Counted from the stretch's first letter, positions 51,701 to 63,271 are shown. The stretch: 64,000 nt of DNA from Uloborus plumipes (GCA_038373865.1 JAXGGA010000080.1:248001-312000); one strand, 5' to 3'. Translations and numbers: made by a program. The notes: a model not told the origin generated them from the sequence alone.

Positions 51701-54700
51701 AGCATTCAAAGAATTAGCACAAGACTGGTTGGTTTTAAAGATTTGAAAATTTTCTCATACATTCCTAAGCAGAAAGTCAAAAAATGTGATGCATATTACA
51801 GAGTAGAAGGTTGGAATTTTATATGGGTTTTTATAGGCTCTAGTTGTGCATCTCATATTTTGTTGCATTTCAAAGCGCAAAAAGGGGTCTTGACGTGCTT
51901 TTTGAAAAATTGAAGTTAATATTTATGCCGACTTGCCACCCCAAAGACCATCACACCCACTTAATTAGTTTAGCAGGCTTAAATGCTGTGGCAAATCATG
52001 GCAAGTGGTTGATCATGTACACATTTATTTGCAACTTAATCGTGGTATTGAAGGAGAGGGAAGGTCCCCAATACCCTTCACCAGAGGTAACTGCTAGTAA
52101 CCCATCGCAGGACTTTTAGAACCACAGATTTTATGTGACCATACTCTGTGCATACTTGATAGGTATTTCGAAATGCCAGTCTCCAAATCCAGAACCCTTT
52201 GATTTTTAGTACCCTATTCAACTATGCCAACCATGGCCTCCTCAATATGGACAGAAGTAATGTCATAAATTGTTGACCATGTGATAATAAATTGGAAAAA
52301 AATAACTGCCAACTTGGCAATACTCTTCACAAAGTTTTTTTTTTTTCCCCACCAAGTAAGCAGCACATTTGGGAACCAAAACGAGCAGCCAAATCAAGTG
52401 TTAGTTGGGGGATATTGGCAAGTATTTAGTGAATTCCTCATAAAATCAACATTTGAATTTTAAGCTGCCAATTACTAAAACTTTCTGAAATTATTGCAGC
52501 AGCTATTGGTTCATAGCCTTATACATCAGACTTTGTGCTAAATTGGGTAGTTCTGATTATTTGCTGGCCCGTAAGCATTTAAAATTTGGCCAGTCTGGGT
52601 TTTTTGTGAGTTTCTGATAGCATATATTGTAATGAATGCAATATTTATCTTTAAAACATTCCAAACCATATTATTCATCTCCTTTTTTGTATTCTGTCTT
52701 AATGTAACATTAAAAAAGTTCATTCCATTGATCTCTTTTAAAATAGAAAAGTACAGATGGTAAGATCCCCCCCCCCCCCAACAAAAAAAAAAAGCTAGAC
52801 ATGTACTGGGAAGAAACAGTGGCGTAGCTAGGGGTTGGCAGGAGTGACTCTTGCCACGGGCGTAGTAGCCAGGAGGGCGGAATTTTGACCGATTAAAATT
52901 TTTTTCGCTTAGTCCAAACAGACTGAAAAGTGAAAATTTGATAGACACCACGAGCAGCTCAAACTGCGCCCCCACGCTGCAAGACAAACCATACAAAATG
53001 TGCAACTTTGCTTTGGTAGATTTCGGTTGGATTCACTGATGTTAGCTTAAATCTATCTGGCAGGATAGAATTCAGTTATATGGGGTCAGAAGTCTGTATA
53101 ATAGGCTGATCTGAAATTGGCCGGGCCTTAAAAGAGGGATGGAAACAAATCTTTTCTCTCCGCTTCTTATCAATTACTGCAACTTATCAATTACATACTA
53201 TACTTCGGAAATAATGTTTTACGATTTTAAAAATTGGCGAGCTTTTGATGAAAACATGCAATTTTATGATGACAGAAAATAACTCCTCTGTTGGTAACAA
53301 TTTTTTTGTGGCGAAAACTAGCGAGAAAATAATATGTATTTCTCAAAAATGGGGTAGATTCCTAAAAAACGACTATTGCAAGTTTCTCAATACTAAAAAT
53401 TTGTACCAAGACCCTACATTGAATGAAGATTCCAAAAATGAGTAACTCACAAGTACAGCGGCGCGCAATTTTGAACGAGTAACGTTTTCAAACATTGTCT
53501 GTGCTTCGATGGCTCAGTATAGAAGGTTAGAAGGTTCAAAAAAAAAAAAAATGATAAATCAATCTTTTTTTAGTGAGTTTCAATTTTGTATTTTGGAAAT
53601 TTTTCTATTTTATATGTACTTTAATTAAGTGCTCTCACTTCTAAGCTATATATAGCACTACTTTGTTCTTTATACTCATTACCGTTTTAGTATTATTGTG
53701 GGATGGATTGAGCTCGATTTGTAACCACACCAGTGCAATATGTTTGGTGCTCTTTCTATTGTCAAAATAAACAAAACTAGCTATTGTTTCTCATGTATTA
53801 CTGAACAAGGAAACGCCAAGTGAATGTTGAGGGAAGACGCGTGTGCTCTACGCTACTTCAGGGGGCAAGCCACTTTTTTTTTAATGGTACACAAATAAAC
53901 GTTCTAATTAGTTTTTTGTTATCATTCTCAGTTCGAGCACCATTGTTGTGGTACCCGACAATACCTTTCCTATCGCTGGCCCATGTTCGTATATGCTATA
54001 TTATAAAAAAAAAGAAAATCAAGAAGGTACATCTGGTACTTTCTTAAAGCCAGCGAGGAAGCAATTGCCCCTAATATCCCCTCATAGATAATATTAGTAT
54101 TAAATAACGGCAGGTATCTGGAACGTTTTAAATACTTAGAATGAAAAGTATTTATTCATAAAAAATAATTGGAAGCCTAAAATAGCAAACTTTTATTTTG
54201 CCTGTATGCAAAGAGTAGTATTTATTAATCCAATTTCACATTAATTATGCTTTTTATATTTTCCTTGATTTCCTAATTACAATAGAATCAAGCTTTGGTT
54301 TTTATGTAAAATGAACAAATTATGTTTATTGCATACATTCTTCTAGTGTTTTAAAACAAATTCAATTAAAAAAAAGCTGTTGCATGGAAAAAAAATACTA
54401 TGTTCAATAACGAATTGCAAATATTATTATTATTATTTTTTGAATTTATGTGAAATGATGGGGAAAGGTAGGAACGCCCCAAACTAAAATTGCTGGAAAG
54501 ACAAAATTCTCAACTTAAACAGAAAACTTGTAAAAAATAAAACTTGAATTTTATCCAATAATACGAACAAGCAGACATATTATGCAGATAACATGAGGGG
54601 GAACACAGAGCATCATTAAAAATGATAAAAGAAAAAAAAAGTTGCAACATTATCTGCAAATATTTCGAATCATTTGGGGTATTTGGGGGACATTTTTAGA

Positions 54701-57700
54701 AGTCAAAATGACCTCCCATCACAGCGACCTCTAGGGTGGGGGCGCAATTTTTTCAAGTTTGCCACGGGCGCTGGGTTCCCTAGCTACGCTACTGGGAAGA
54801 GATACAATTATACGAAAAAAATAATCAAATAGAGACACAGAATAATTATGTTTCAAAAGGCAAGAGGAAAAGCAATTGCCTCTGCCTGATCCCTAATATG
54901 TCTACAAAAAAAAATTTAGTAATTGTAATAAATCAGACAGTAATATTGAATACAATATACATTTTTGGCATTATAATTTATATTTTATAGTGGAGGCTAA
55001 TATTTTTTGCAAATTCAATAGCACTTCCCAATAAGCCACACTAATGGAACTGGATGCTTTGTCCCTTCTTCAGTTATTTGAGTTGATGCACGCAGTACAC
55101 AATTTGACTTTTTAAGATGAGAGGAAACTCTTAAGATTTACAAGCAAATACTGAAAACGCTTTTATATGCTAGCCAAAATTCAGAATTATTCCAATCAAA
55201 AAATTTAAACTTTTAAAAACTAAAATTCTATCAAAAATTTAGTAATAGCAAAGTTTTGTACCTTACAGAAACTACTTGGAAGTGTTTTGTCACATGGATT
55301 TCTTTGATATCATGCCATTTACAATGCAATGCAATGTAAATTACAAGAAGTGTTCTCAGTTCAAGTTTTTTACAAGTGTATTATTTCTGAGCCTACATGA
55401 ATAAATTTCTGAGAGTTAAAAGCATGCATATAAATTTAAGCAAGAATTTTGCCATCAGCTTTGCCATCAGCACATATCAGCTTCTTCATAAAGGTTAATG
55501 CAAATATTTCACCAGTTAAATTTTAGAGAACCTTAGATACAGTAAATTACATATTTCTTAGTCTTTTATGCAACAATCTTCCTAAGTTTTTTCTGTGATT
55601 GTCCCTTTATCAGAGGCCAATACAGAGGTGTCCAGTTTTAAAAGGTGATCCTTAATAGAGGTACTGCTGTATAATTTTTAAAATCATATCTAATATCAAT
55701 AAAAGATGAATTCTTGTCAAATACACGGTATAATATGGATAGTTTGTAGACAGGATTAAATACAAAGCAACAGATGTAATATTAAAATTCCTTATTTATT
55801 AAAAAAAATCTAAAAAAGATAGAAGAAAAAAATACTCATACACTAGGTAATATTAATTTTTCAAAACAAAAAGCGTACTTTCACTTTTTCACCATCTATT
55901 TCAACAGTTTTTATTAAAAAGTCAACTCCAATAGTAGCACCTTGACCTGGAGGAAATAATCCCTAAAAGTAAACACAAAAGCATTAATTAAATACTATCC
56001 ATTAAAAATTGAATAAATACCTTATGTTAAAAAATCAAATCCGAATAATCAACGTAATAACACACAAAATTTCTAAGAATCTGCAGACACATGTTTTGGG
56101 GCTAGAAGGAGCCTCTTTTTCAATGCAATGAAGTGTGATGGGATGAAAAGTCATCCGAGAAAAGCAACAGGATAGAACAATAGGTAGTATAAATGGTAAA
56201 AACTGGAGATGATCAAAACAAATAAGACAAAATGAGCCCTAGAGTCGAAATTTATAACATTACACCATCAAGAAAAAACCGTAAAACAATAAATATTCAA
56301 AAAAATCCAGTGGTTACGAATATTCGTAACACAAATTTTGTGCGTTATTACGTTGATTACTCTGATTTGATACTATACATTACACTACATATTTATACCG
56401 ACAAAAAAAATCCTACAGCAACAAATAAAAAAATGTACTAAATATTTTATACTAGGAGTAAATAGGTAGATGCGTAGTTCGCTTTTTCACCACTCACTTT
56501 TTCATGCCAAGATTCACGCTGGCACCTTCAATGGCTGATTAAATAAATTTTGATGAAAATATTTATCAATCTATATCTATCTATATTAATTTTAATTTGA
56601 ACATTTTCCTTCTTAATGTCCGTTTGACTATACTTATCTATCAGTACAATATATGCATAAGCATGACTATATCCATATTAATATATTTATACTTATCTAC
56701 CTATTTATTTATTCATTTTAACCTAGCAGTCAATCCCAACAAAACAATCCCTACATTTAAAAAAAAATCATTCAAAAAAAAATGCTCATTTTATTGAATT
56801 CAAATTGAACAAAATGAAAAAAAAAGTTATGTGTCTGCATTCCCTGAAACATTAAAAAAAAATTTCAGCATAGATCAGGGTTCGAAAATATCATGATAGT
56901 TTCAAAAATACCCTATATTTTGGTAGATATCAGGTATTTTGATATATAAAGCAGTGAGTAACCGCCACTAAGCGAGGGCTAAAGCAGGAACATGCAATAC
57001 ACCGCCAACTCAGTTATTTCAATCCATGGACTGCAGTTTCGTGCTTATTATGCACTCATCAGCATGGAATATAAAAGTAACCGAGTTGGAGACAAAAATC
57101 CTCTTATAGAGCAATTCCAACTTGGTTATATTTAAAACTTGGTTACTTTCGTATTCCATGCTGATGAGTGCATAATAAGCACGAAACTGCAGTCCATGGA
57201 TCGAAATCACTGAGTTGGCGGTGTATTTCATATTTTGATATACAGGGTGTCCACTCCAATCGTGGACCAATAGCTAATTTCTAAACCGTTAGAGATAAGC
57301 ATAGAGTTTATTTAGGAAAAATTCTCCAAATTATGAAAGGAATTTTGGGTCTATTCAATGTTTTTCAAAAAATCAAATTTTGAAAGAGTTACGAAATTTA
57401 AATTTTTATACAGCCCCCCAGTCCTATCAATCATATTTAGTAAAACATTCTTGACACTGTAACGTTTAAAACTAAAAAAAAAATCACTCTTCTACCACAA
57501 AAATTGACCGAGTTATGACGTTTTGAAAAATCAAGATTTTGAAGGATTTCGCATACGGTCCCTTAAACGATCTCTCGATGACGTCATGAAATAATGCAAA
57601 ATCTTGATTTTTCAAAACGTCATAACTCGGTCAATTTTTGTGGTAGAGGGGTGATTTTTTTTTAGTTTTAAACGTTACAGTGTCAAGAATGTTTTACTAA

Positions 57701-60700
57701 ATATGATTGATAGGACTGGGGGGCTGTATAAAAATTTAAATTTCGTAACTCTTTCAAAATTTGATTTTTTGAAAAACATTGAATAGATCCAAAATTCCTT
57801 TCATAATTTGGAGATTTTTTCCTAAATAAACTATATGCGTATCTCTAACGGTTTAGAAATTAGCTATTGGTCCACGATTGGAGAGGACACCCTGTATATC
57901 TGATATTTTCAATCAGCGCAAATTAAAGTCTTTAAATAGCAAATACATCCTCACAAATCACTGTTGTATATTATTGTTATAATATATAGACTTAAAATTT
58001 AATGTTTCTTTCTTTATTTATATCTAAATATTAATTTCATGTAAAATTGATATTTTAAATAAGTATTTTAAATAAGTATAAGTACATGAATGATACGAGT
58101 ATTTACTCATTTTTCTTCTGTTAGCTACTTTTCGAAAATTATATAATTTAATAATTTATGGATTTAAAAAATCACAGGTAAATCACAAAACCGTAAAAAA
58201 ACCTTTTTTTTTTATTTTTGAATCCTGGCAAATAAATAACATGTGTTTTGCTCTAATGATATTCATTTCGAACTTTGCCTGAAAATAAGACATTATTTTA
58301 ACTACATAGAGGAATGTGGGGCAAAGTGAAATAGTTAAGATAGCTGACCTATTTCAAAATGAATGCATCAGAAACTTGTTCTGAAAATTATTGTACATAA
58401 AGATTGAACAATGTATTTTGTATGACAACTTGCGTCAAAAAATTTTTTTTTTTATTTTTGGCAGTTATTTTGCACCTTCAAAAAAAGGTAGAAATTTTCC
58501 ACCTTAAAAAACCATGGGGCAAAGAGAAATATCCAATATCTTTACTATGAATTTGTTTTTTAATTTTATGATTAACAGCAATTTTCATCAAATGGACGTG
58601 CAAACAACGAATAGATGACTTATTAAAGAAAAATAAACAAATAAATAAATACAATTAATAGAATAAATAACAAATTAATGAACTCATTAATTTATGAGAA
58701 AAAGAAATGAGTAAATAAAATTGAGAACAAATAAGAAAATCAGTGAAGGAATGAATAAATAAGTGAATTAAGAGCAAGAATCTGAGAAACTGTCACGCCT
58801 AGCATTATGAGGTGATTCATGACCTCTCAGATTTTCTCCCAAAAATTACCAAATGTTTATTATCTTATTGAAAGACCAAATCCAGAATGTTTTGTTCTAA
58901 AGTTGAGTTGTTTAGTTTTTATGGACCCCTAAAGTTGAAGGGGCGGCATCAAAAATTAAGCGGATTTTCAAGACATGGAAATTGCTGTGAGCCAAAACTC
59001 TTACCAAGAACTGTTAAACTGCAATTTTGTTTCTGTATGTGGAATATAGAAGGTTGAAACTTTACAAAATGAATGTTAAATTTGTGGTAAGTTGTTGCCG
59101 TAAGGTCAGTGAAGGCCCTCAAAACAGGGCATTTTTGACGTATTTTAGCGTTTTTGAGGTCCAAAAACAGCTTGTACATTTCAGTTGGTACGGCAAAAAT
59201 AGTGTCGTTTGAAAGACCAGTGTAAGCACTTTAAAATAATGTATAAATAACCGAGGAAAGTTCAACGTACTTTTAGTTGCGTAAGGCCGAAATATGAAAA
59301 ATGTCATATTTTACCGATATTCAAACGGTCATAACTTCCTCTGCCAACAACATATTGAAATATTTTTTTTGCCAATGTCATGCTCTATTTTTTGTCTTAA
59401 CAGAACAGTTGAGTCCTTTGAGGCGAAATGTGAAAAAATTTTTTACAAAAAATGCACAGAAAAAAAAATTTTTTTTGTAAAAAATTTTTTTACATTTCGC
59501 CTCAAAGGACTCAACTGTTCTGTTAAGACAAAGAATAGAGTATGAAATTGGCGAAAAAAATATTTCAATATGTTGTTGGCAGAGGAAGTTATGACCGTTT
59601 GAATATCAGTAAAATATGACATTTTTCATATTTCGGCCTTACGCAACTAAAAGCACGTTGAACTTTCCTCGGTTATTTATACATTATTTTAAAGTGCTTA
59701 CACTGGTCTTTCAAACGACACTACTTTTGCCGTGCCAACTGAAATGTACAAGCTGTTTTTGGACCTCAAAAACGCTAAAAAACGTCAAAAATACCCTGTT
59801 TTGAGGGCTTTCACTGACCTTACGGCAACAACTTACCACAAATTTAACATTCATTTTGTAAAGTTTCAACCTTCTATATTTCATATACAAAAAGAAAATT
59901 GGAGTTAAACAGCTCCTGGTAAGGGTTTTGGCTCACAGCAATTTCCATGTCTTGAAAATCCGCTTAATTTTTGATGCCGCACCTTCAACTTTAGGGGTCC
60001 ATAAAAACTAAATAACTCAACTTTAGAGCAAAACATTCTGGATTTGGTCTTTCAATAAGATAATAAACATTTGGTAATTTTTTGGAAAAAATCTGAGAGG
60101 TCATGAATCACAGGCGTGACACTCTCTCAGATTCTTGCTCTTAATAGGTAAAAGAATGTAAATTAATTAATAGATAAAGAAATACGTACGTGATTTAAAA
60201 AATAAATGCATAAGTAAACGAAATGAGCTATTTCACTTTGCCCAGCGTGCACTTGTCAAATTACATTGAACATTTAAAATCAAAATTTGCTTAATATTAA
60301 CGAAATGAGTATTGTACAGGATACCAGTAGATCTGAATTAATACTGAAAATGATGATTCCAAAAATTTTATAATTGTATCATAACAAAAACTTTTGAAAA
60401 AACACGAATATCACAATAAGTGTATAAAATTTTGAAAAGAACTTATATAATTTTTTTCATTGATCTTTAGATCTATCTATTTGTTAACAGGAATAGACTG
60501 TATGTCTAGGGACTTAGTTAAAATATTGCTAGATAGGATGGCACTGCAAACTGTGAAAATATTTTGCCATTTCACTTTGCCCCACATTCCCCTACATAAG
60601 AGTCTGATAATACGAATTACCATGTGTTTGTGTATGCACAAGCCAAATCTACATGGAGGGATAAAAGTTATTTAAATAATTAAGAAAAATAAAAAGCAAC

Positions 60701-60797
60701 TTACCTGGGTGAATCTTCTTACTAAACATGTTTTCCCAACACCAGCATTGCCAACAAGAACAACTTTAAATAAAAATTTATAATCTTCCATCAAAAC
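45466..60797 (-). CDS. Rab30: Rab30-like small GTPase, complete coding gene in four coding exons
   Basis: A Rab-family GTPase; Rab30 acts at the Golgi and in membrane trafficking in animals (family knowledge). Four minus-strand coding exons were joined by hand: 60791-60705, 55962-55879, 51141-50958 and 45728-45466. Every junction is GT-AG and the phases agree, giving 618 nt and 205 residues, close to the 203 of human Rab30. Visible motifs: P-loop GNAGVGKT (residues 14-21), switch I GATIGVDF (37-44), WDTAGQE (61-67), NKMD (120-123), ETSAK (147-151), and C-terminal CCKFS, where the two Cys (201-202) are the expected geranylgeranylation sites. The start [15 protein letters not shown] and the segment [14 protein letters not shown] are Rab30-like rather than Rab1-like. 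A TTAGCAG acceptor lies 6 nt before the ATG, so a non-coding 5' exon should lie beyond 60797. The introns are heavily loaded with transposons. No frame damage was seen, so the gene looks functional. Confidence 0.95.
46766..46950. mobile_element. 185-bp hAT MITE, CAGTKCCAGAT ends
   Basis: Ends CAGTGCCAGATCTAC and the complement of CAGTTCCAGATATAG. Flanks GCTAAGCA (46758-46765) and GATAAGCA (46951-46958) agree at 7 of 8. Located in the third intron of the Rab30-like gene. Confidence 0.85.
47363..48476. mobile_element. hAT element of the TAGGGATGCACCGAT family, TSD CTCCAAAC
   Basis: 1114 bp with ends TAGGGATGCACCGAT and GGTGCATCCCTA and an exact 8-bp duplication CTCCAAAC at 47355-47362 and 48477-48484. 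The copy nearest to full length in the window. Internal DNA is AT-rich without a transposase frame. It lies in the third intron of the Rab30-like gene. Confidence 0.93.
49925..50665. mobile_element. Rearranged relative of the 28-kb palindrome, in a Rab30 intron
   Basis: The left arm (about 49934-50170) and right arm (about 50415-50660) are inverted copies. Both match parts of the 28328-30361 element, such as AAGTTTAAAATCATGA and the segment before the G- or C-run. The middle (50200-50345) resembles the subterminal part of that element (TTCTTATGTAAAAT) plus its central CATCGCAGGTC. Sequence corresponding to the outer ends is missing, so this is a deleted or internally rearranged family member. 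Confidence 0.7.
50958..51141 (-). CDS. Rab30: Rab30-like, third coding exon
   Basis: 184 nt, residues 58-118 plus the first base of Gly119. It starts [20 protein letters not shown], which contains the G3 motif with catalytic Gln66 and switch II. The acceptor is TTACAG just upstream and the donor GTAAG at 50957-50953. It ends in phase 1, which matches the GC start of the last exon and so rebuilds the Gly codon. Confidence 0.94.
52817..54794. mobile_element. 2.0-kb hAT element, CAGTGGCGTAGCTAGG ends, in a Rab30 intron
   Basis: Left end CAGTGGCGTAGCTAGG, right end the complement of CAGTAGCGTAGCTAGG; flanks GGAAGAAA (52809-52816) and GGAAGAGA (54795-54802) match at 7 of 8. CAGTGGCGTAGCTAGG is a widespread hAT end. 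The interior carries only short frames; a minus-strand frame over the left end (52538-53005) is not a transposase. Non-autonomous or decayed. Confidence 0.88.
55879..55962 (-). CDS. Rab30: Rab30-like, second coding exon
   Basis: 84 nt, residues 30-57, from GLFPPGQG to EKVK. It carries the switch I threonine (Thr39 in GATIGVDF). The acceptor AG is at 55964-55963 and the donor GT at 55878-55877; phase 0 on both sides. It is too short to stand out as an open reading frame and was recognised by homology to Rab30. Confidence 0.93.
57000..57223. mobile_element. 224-bp palindromic MITE, TA flanks
   Basis: Arms of about 85 bp starting CACCGCCAACTCAGT, nearly perfect inverted copies around a spacer of about 55 bp, with TA on each side. 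It lies only 20 bp from the next palindrome (57243). First intron of the Rab30-like gene. Confidence 0.85.
57243..57894. mobile_element. 652-bp palindromic Tc1/mariner-like element, TA flanks
   Basis: Long inverted arms (about 57243-57545 and 57598-57894) around a spacer of about 50 bp. Ends CAGGGTGTCCACTCC, inserted at TA (57241-57242, 57895-57896). No transposase. Another copy is at 61708-62317. In the first intron of the Rab30-like gene. Confidence 0.88.
58309..60592. mobile_element. 2.28-kb TIR element with GGAATGTGGGGCAAAGTG ends
   Basis: Ends GGAATGTGGGGCAAAGTGAA and the complement of GGGAATGTGGGGCAAAGTGA; TACATA flanks both sides (58303-58308, 60593-60598). The GAATAAATA-rich interior matches a solo fragment at about 7540-7860. 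Most of its length is a TTAA-flanked palindrome inserted at 58768-60144. No transposase frame. Confidence 0.8.
58768..60144. mobile_element. 1.38-kb near-perfect palindrome inserted at TTAA
   Basis: Two arms of about 685 bp starting AGAGCAAGAATCTGAGA, almost identical in inverted orientation with an 18-bp centre near 59453-59470. TTAA at both boundaries. The ORF pairs at 58949-59545 and 59616-59804 on opposite strands are mirror images of each other and are not genes. Nested in the 58309-60592 element. Confidence 0.87.
60705..60797 (-). CDS. Rab30: Rab30-like, first coding exon
   Basis: Encodes residues 1-29, including the P-loop GNAGVGKT. Coding begins at the ATG at 60791-60789. The acceptor CAG at 60800-60798 leaves 6 nt of 5' UTR in this exon. 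The donor GT is at 60704-60703 and the exon ends in phase 0 after the CAG codon for Gln29. Confidence 0.93.
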
Positions 60798-61384
60798 CTG
60801 CTAAGGAAAAAATCATACCTTATATCATCACAAATTAATATTCATTGGAAACTGAAGCAAAAACTATGCACTAAAAATAACTTTCAACAAAAATAAATAT
60901 CATATCAAATTCTGCCAGTTAATTTAAAAGCATATAGGCTCAGTTGAAGGTGAATGAAGACAAACTCTATTACCACATTTGAAATGATTTTTAAAACTAA
61001 ACTATTGGTGAATGAATACTAGGCAAAATAAAGAGGACATTCTGAGAGTTTTATGTATTTTCAAATAATTGCATAGGCCTGTATTACTTGAAAATGACAT
61101 TGTGCAGAAAGTTATATTTTTTAAACTTAGTGATTTGACAGTTCCTGTACCAGCAGGTGTAAGATTTCAAAGCAACAGTTCTTAACTAAGCTTATTTTTC
61201 ATGCAGAAAGTTACTAAAAATATTTTGATACGAATTTCACCTTTCCAGAATATTTTTATATGGAATTTATGTGGGTCTATCCTATAAACGCACAGGTTAA
61301 CAAAAACCTTTTTTTTTCAAAAAGCATATGAACCAACGTTTTTTCTTAAAGAAAAACCCTTGAGCTTCTACTACTGAATGAGAA

Positions 61385-61680
61385 TATATTTTACCCTATA
61401 AGGACGGCTGGGCCGGTTTTAGGCGGGTCAGATGAATCACTTGAGGCCTGAGACAGCTGGATTTGGGCGGCTAGAGTGCTCCATAGGGGTGTTGGGGTTT
61501 TCAGCAACCCCGTGTGCTTATCTGCGCGGGAAATCTTTGGGAGTGATCTTGCTCTCGGCGAAAAGTCATTCGGGAGGCATAGGGGAAAGGAGTATCATTG
61601 TCAGTTATCCCCTTCGTTAATTGCTTGTCTCCAAGGCGGTTGCCTTAGAATTATGCTCTGTTGAGAGTATTGTGCGGGTG
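61385..61680. other. GC-richer segment of unknown nature
   Basis: About 300 bp clearly less AT-rich than its surroundings, with two overlapping short frames on the plus strand (61432-61620, 61476-61664). Its left part (GGGCCGGTTTTAGG) resembles the ends of some hAT elements, but no matching right end or target duplication was seen. It could be a transposon fragment or the upstream non-coding exon region of the Rab30-like gene. Confidence 0.3.
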
Positions 61681-61707
61681 AAACTTTTTTCCTATATTTG
61701 TTTCGTT

Positions 61708-62317
61708 TAGCTAATTTCTAAACCGTTAGAGATAAGCATATAGTTTATTTAGGAAAAAATCTCAAATTTATGAAAAGAATTTTGGGTCTATTCAATGTTT
61801 CTCAAAAAATCAAATTTTGAAAGAGTTACGAAATTTAGATTTTTATACAGCCCCCCAGTCCTATCAATCATGTTTAGTAAAACATTCTTGACACTGTAAC
61901 GTTTAAAACTAAAAAAAAATCACTCTTCTACCACAAAATTGACCGAGTTATGACGTTTTGAAAAATCAAGATTTTGCATTGTTTCATGACGTCATCCAGA
62001 GATCGCTTAAGGAACCGTATGCGAAATCCCTCAAAATCTTGATTTTTCAAAACGTCATAACTCTGTCAATTTTTGTGGTAGAAGAGTGATTTTTTTTTTA
62101 GTTTTAAACCTTACAGTGTCAAGAATGTTTTACTAAATATGGGGGGCTGTATAAAAATTTAAATTTTGTAACTCTTTCAAAATTTGATTTTTTGAAAAAC
62201 ATTGAATAGACCCAAAATTCCTTTCATAATTTGGAGATTTTTTCCTAAATAAACTATATGCTTATCTCTAACGGTTTAGAAATTAGCTATTGGTCCACGA
62301 TTGGAGTGGACACTCTG
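61708..62317. mobile_element. Second copy of the CAGGGTGTCC palindrome, left end truncated
   Basis: Matches 57243-57894 from TAGCTAATTTCTAAACCG onward, missing about the first 30 bp. The right end is intact (GGAGTGGACACTCTG then TA). The central spacer reads as the reverse complement of the other copy's spacer, so the element is in the opposite orientation. Confidence 0.88.
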
Positions 62318-62699
62318 TATGTTTAGGTGAAAGTAAAGATGGCGCGAAGCGCAGTTTGGCCGAAGCACCAAATGCCGAAGCTTCGGCTGTCGCACATATT
62401 GAAGTATTGGCATTGAATGCATTATAAAAACATACAATATGATACTATAATTTAATATTCTTAGCGTTAAGCAACAAATTTTAGCTTACTGTCTCCTTTT
62501 TTTAAATTAATTTCACTAATTAAAGTTTTCATTTTTTACTTAAAAATTTATTTATTTATTTTGATGATTGCTTCATGTATAAGGTATACCTTTTCAAATA
62601 CTTCATTTAATAATTCTTTTTTTTATACTTAAGATGCATAAAAAATCTGAAAATTCATGCGAAACTATAATTTTAAAAAGAACGCAGCAATCATGTATA

Positions 62700-62880
62700 C
62701 AGAATAGAAATTCGAGGTACAAATGCGTTATACGACCTACGACGCCAACGAAGGCGATAAGTATTTCCGGATGGCACCCCGGACAAAACGCAATGTCTGT
62801 GACGTCATGTGCATACGGTGCGCCGTGGATCGCGGTGATGCTCTGTGAGTATGGTAACCCTGAGTGAAGCACAGTTTGAA
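62700..62880. promoter_or_regulatory. GC-richer promoter-like patch, possibly bidirectional
   Basis: In contrast to the AT-rich surroundings this patch has a full CRE palindrome TGACGTCA (about 62800) and a TTTCCGG (ETS-type, about 62764), with several CpGs. It lies between the Rab30-like gene (minus strand, whose 5' non-coding exon is missing) and the plus-strand ORF at 63035. It could drive either or both. Overlapping open frames on both strands here (62603-62872 and 62634-62867) look like by-products of the lower AT content. Confidence 0.3.
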
Positions 62881-63034
62881 GTTGTGAGGTGAAGGTATTT
62901 TTTGCTCTTAGGGAGATTTTGAAGGAATTTTCCGATGAAACTTTAGGTAACTTTCCGAAGCTTTATTTTAGAGTATTAAAGTTTCAAATTGTTTGTTTAG
63001 GTTTTTTTTTTGTCTCATATACATTGTACCGATT

Positions 63035-63271
63035 ATGAGTTCGGGGGGTAGCTTTGTTGAAAAATATCAGTTGAAACTGTTAAATGAGTCGTCTTTTACT
63101 TTTTCTAGCTCTCGCCCAACTTACGGTCGTACCGGGGGGCCAAATCGTTCGTTTATTTTTAAATTAATTGAGAACAAAGAGGTATTTCTGGAATTTTTAA
63201 AGGAAGTAGGGTTATTAAAAAGTGGAATTATTTGTACTCGATGCAGTTCGGTCAATGACAATAAGAAATAG
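63035..63271 (+). CDS. Short ORF with zinc-ribbon-like Cys pattern, possibly Merlin/IS1016-type transposase N-terminus
   Basis: From the ATG at 63035 the frame reads MSSGGSFVEKYQLKLLNESS and on through NKEVFLEFLKEVGLLKSG to a Cys-x2-Cys (CTRC), stopping at 63269-63271. In another frame just past the stop, a DGYGCTTC-like Cys-x2-Cys follows, so a frameshift may split a four-Cys zinc ribbon. A helical 'FL-x3-GLL' followed by a Cys ribbon resembles the start of Merlin/ISXO2-type transposases, but no catalytic domain is present and the assignment is tentative. The whole unit is repeated downstream. It could equally be an exon of a host gene. Confidence 0.35.
   Translation: MSSGGSFVEKYQLKLLNESSFTFSSSRPTYGRTGGPNRSFIFKLIENKEVFLEFLKEVGLLKSGIICTRCSSVNDNKK

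Noticed and set aside
52538..53005. Minus-strand 155-codon frame across a hAT left end
   Set aside because: It crosses the element boundary at 52817, contains a poly-Gly/Cys run translated from a C-homopolymer, and has no recognisable domain.
59027..59804. Pairs of similar frames at 58949-59545 and 59616-59804
   Set aside because: They are mirror images created by the palindrome arms, not duplicated genes.
62603..62872. Overlapping 89- and 77-codon frames on opposite strands
   Set aside because: Mutually overlapping on both strands in a locally less AT-rich patch, which lowers stop frequency; neither shows splice context.
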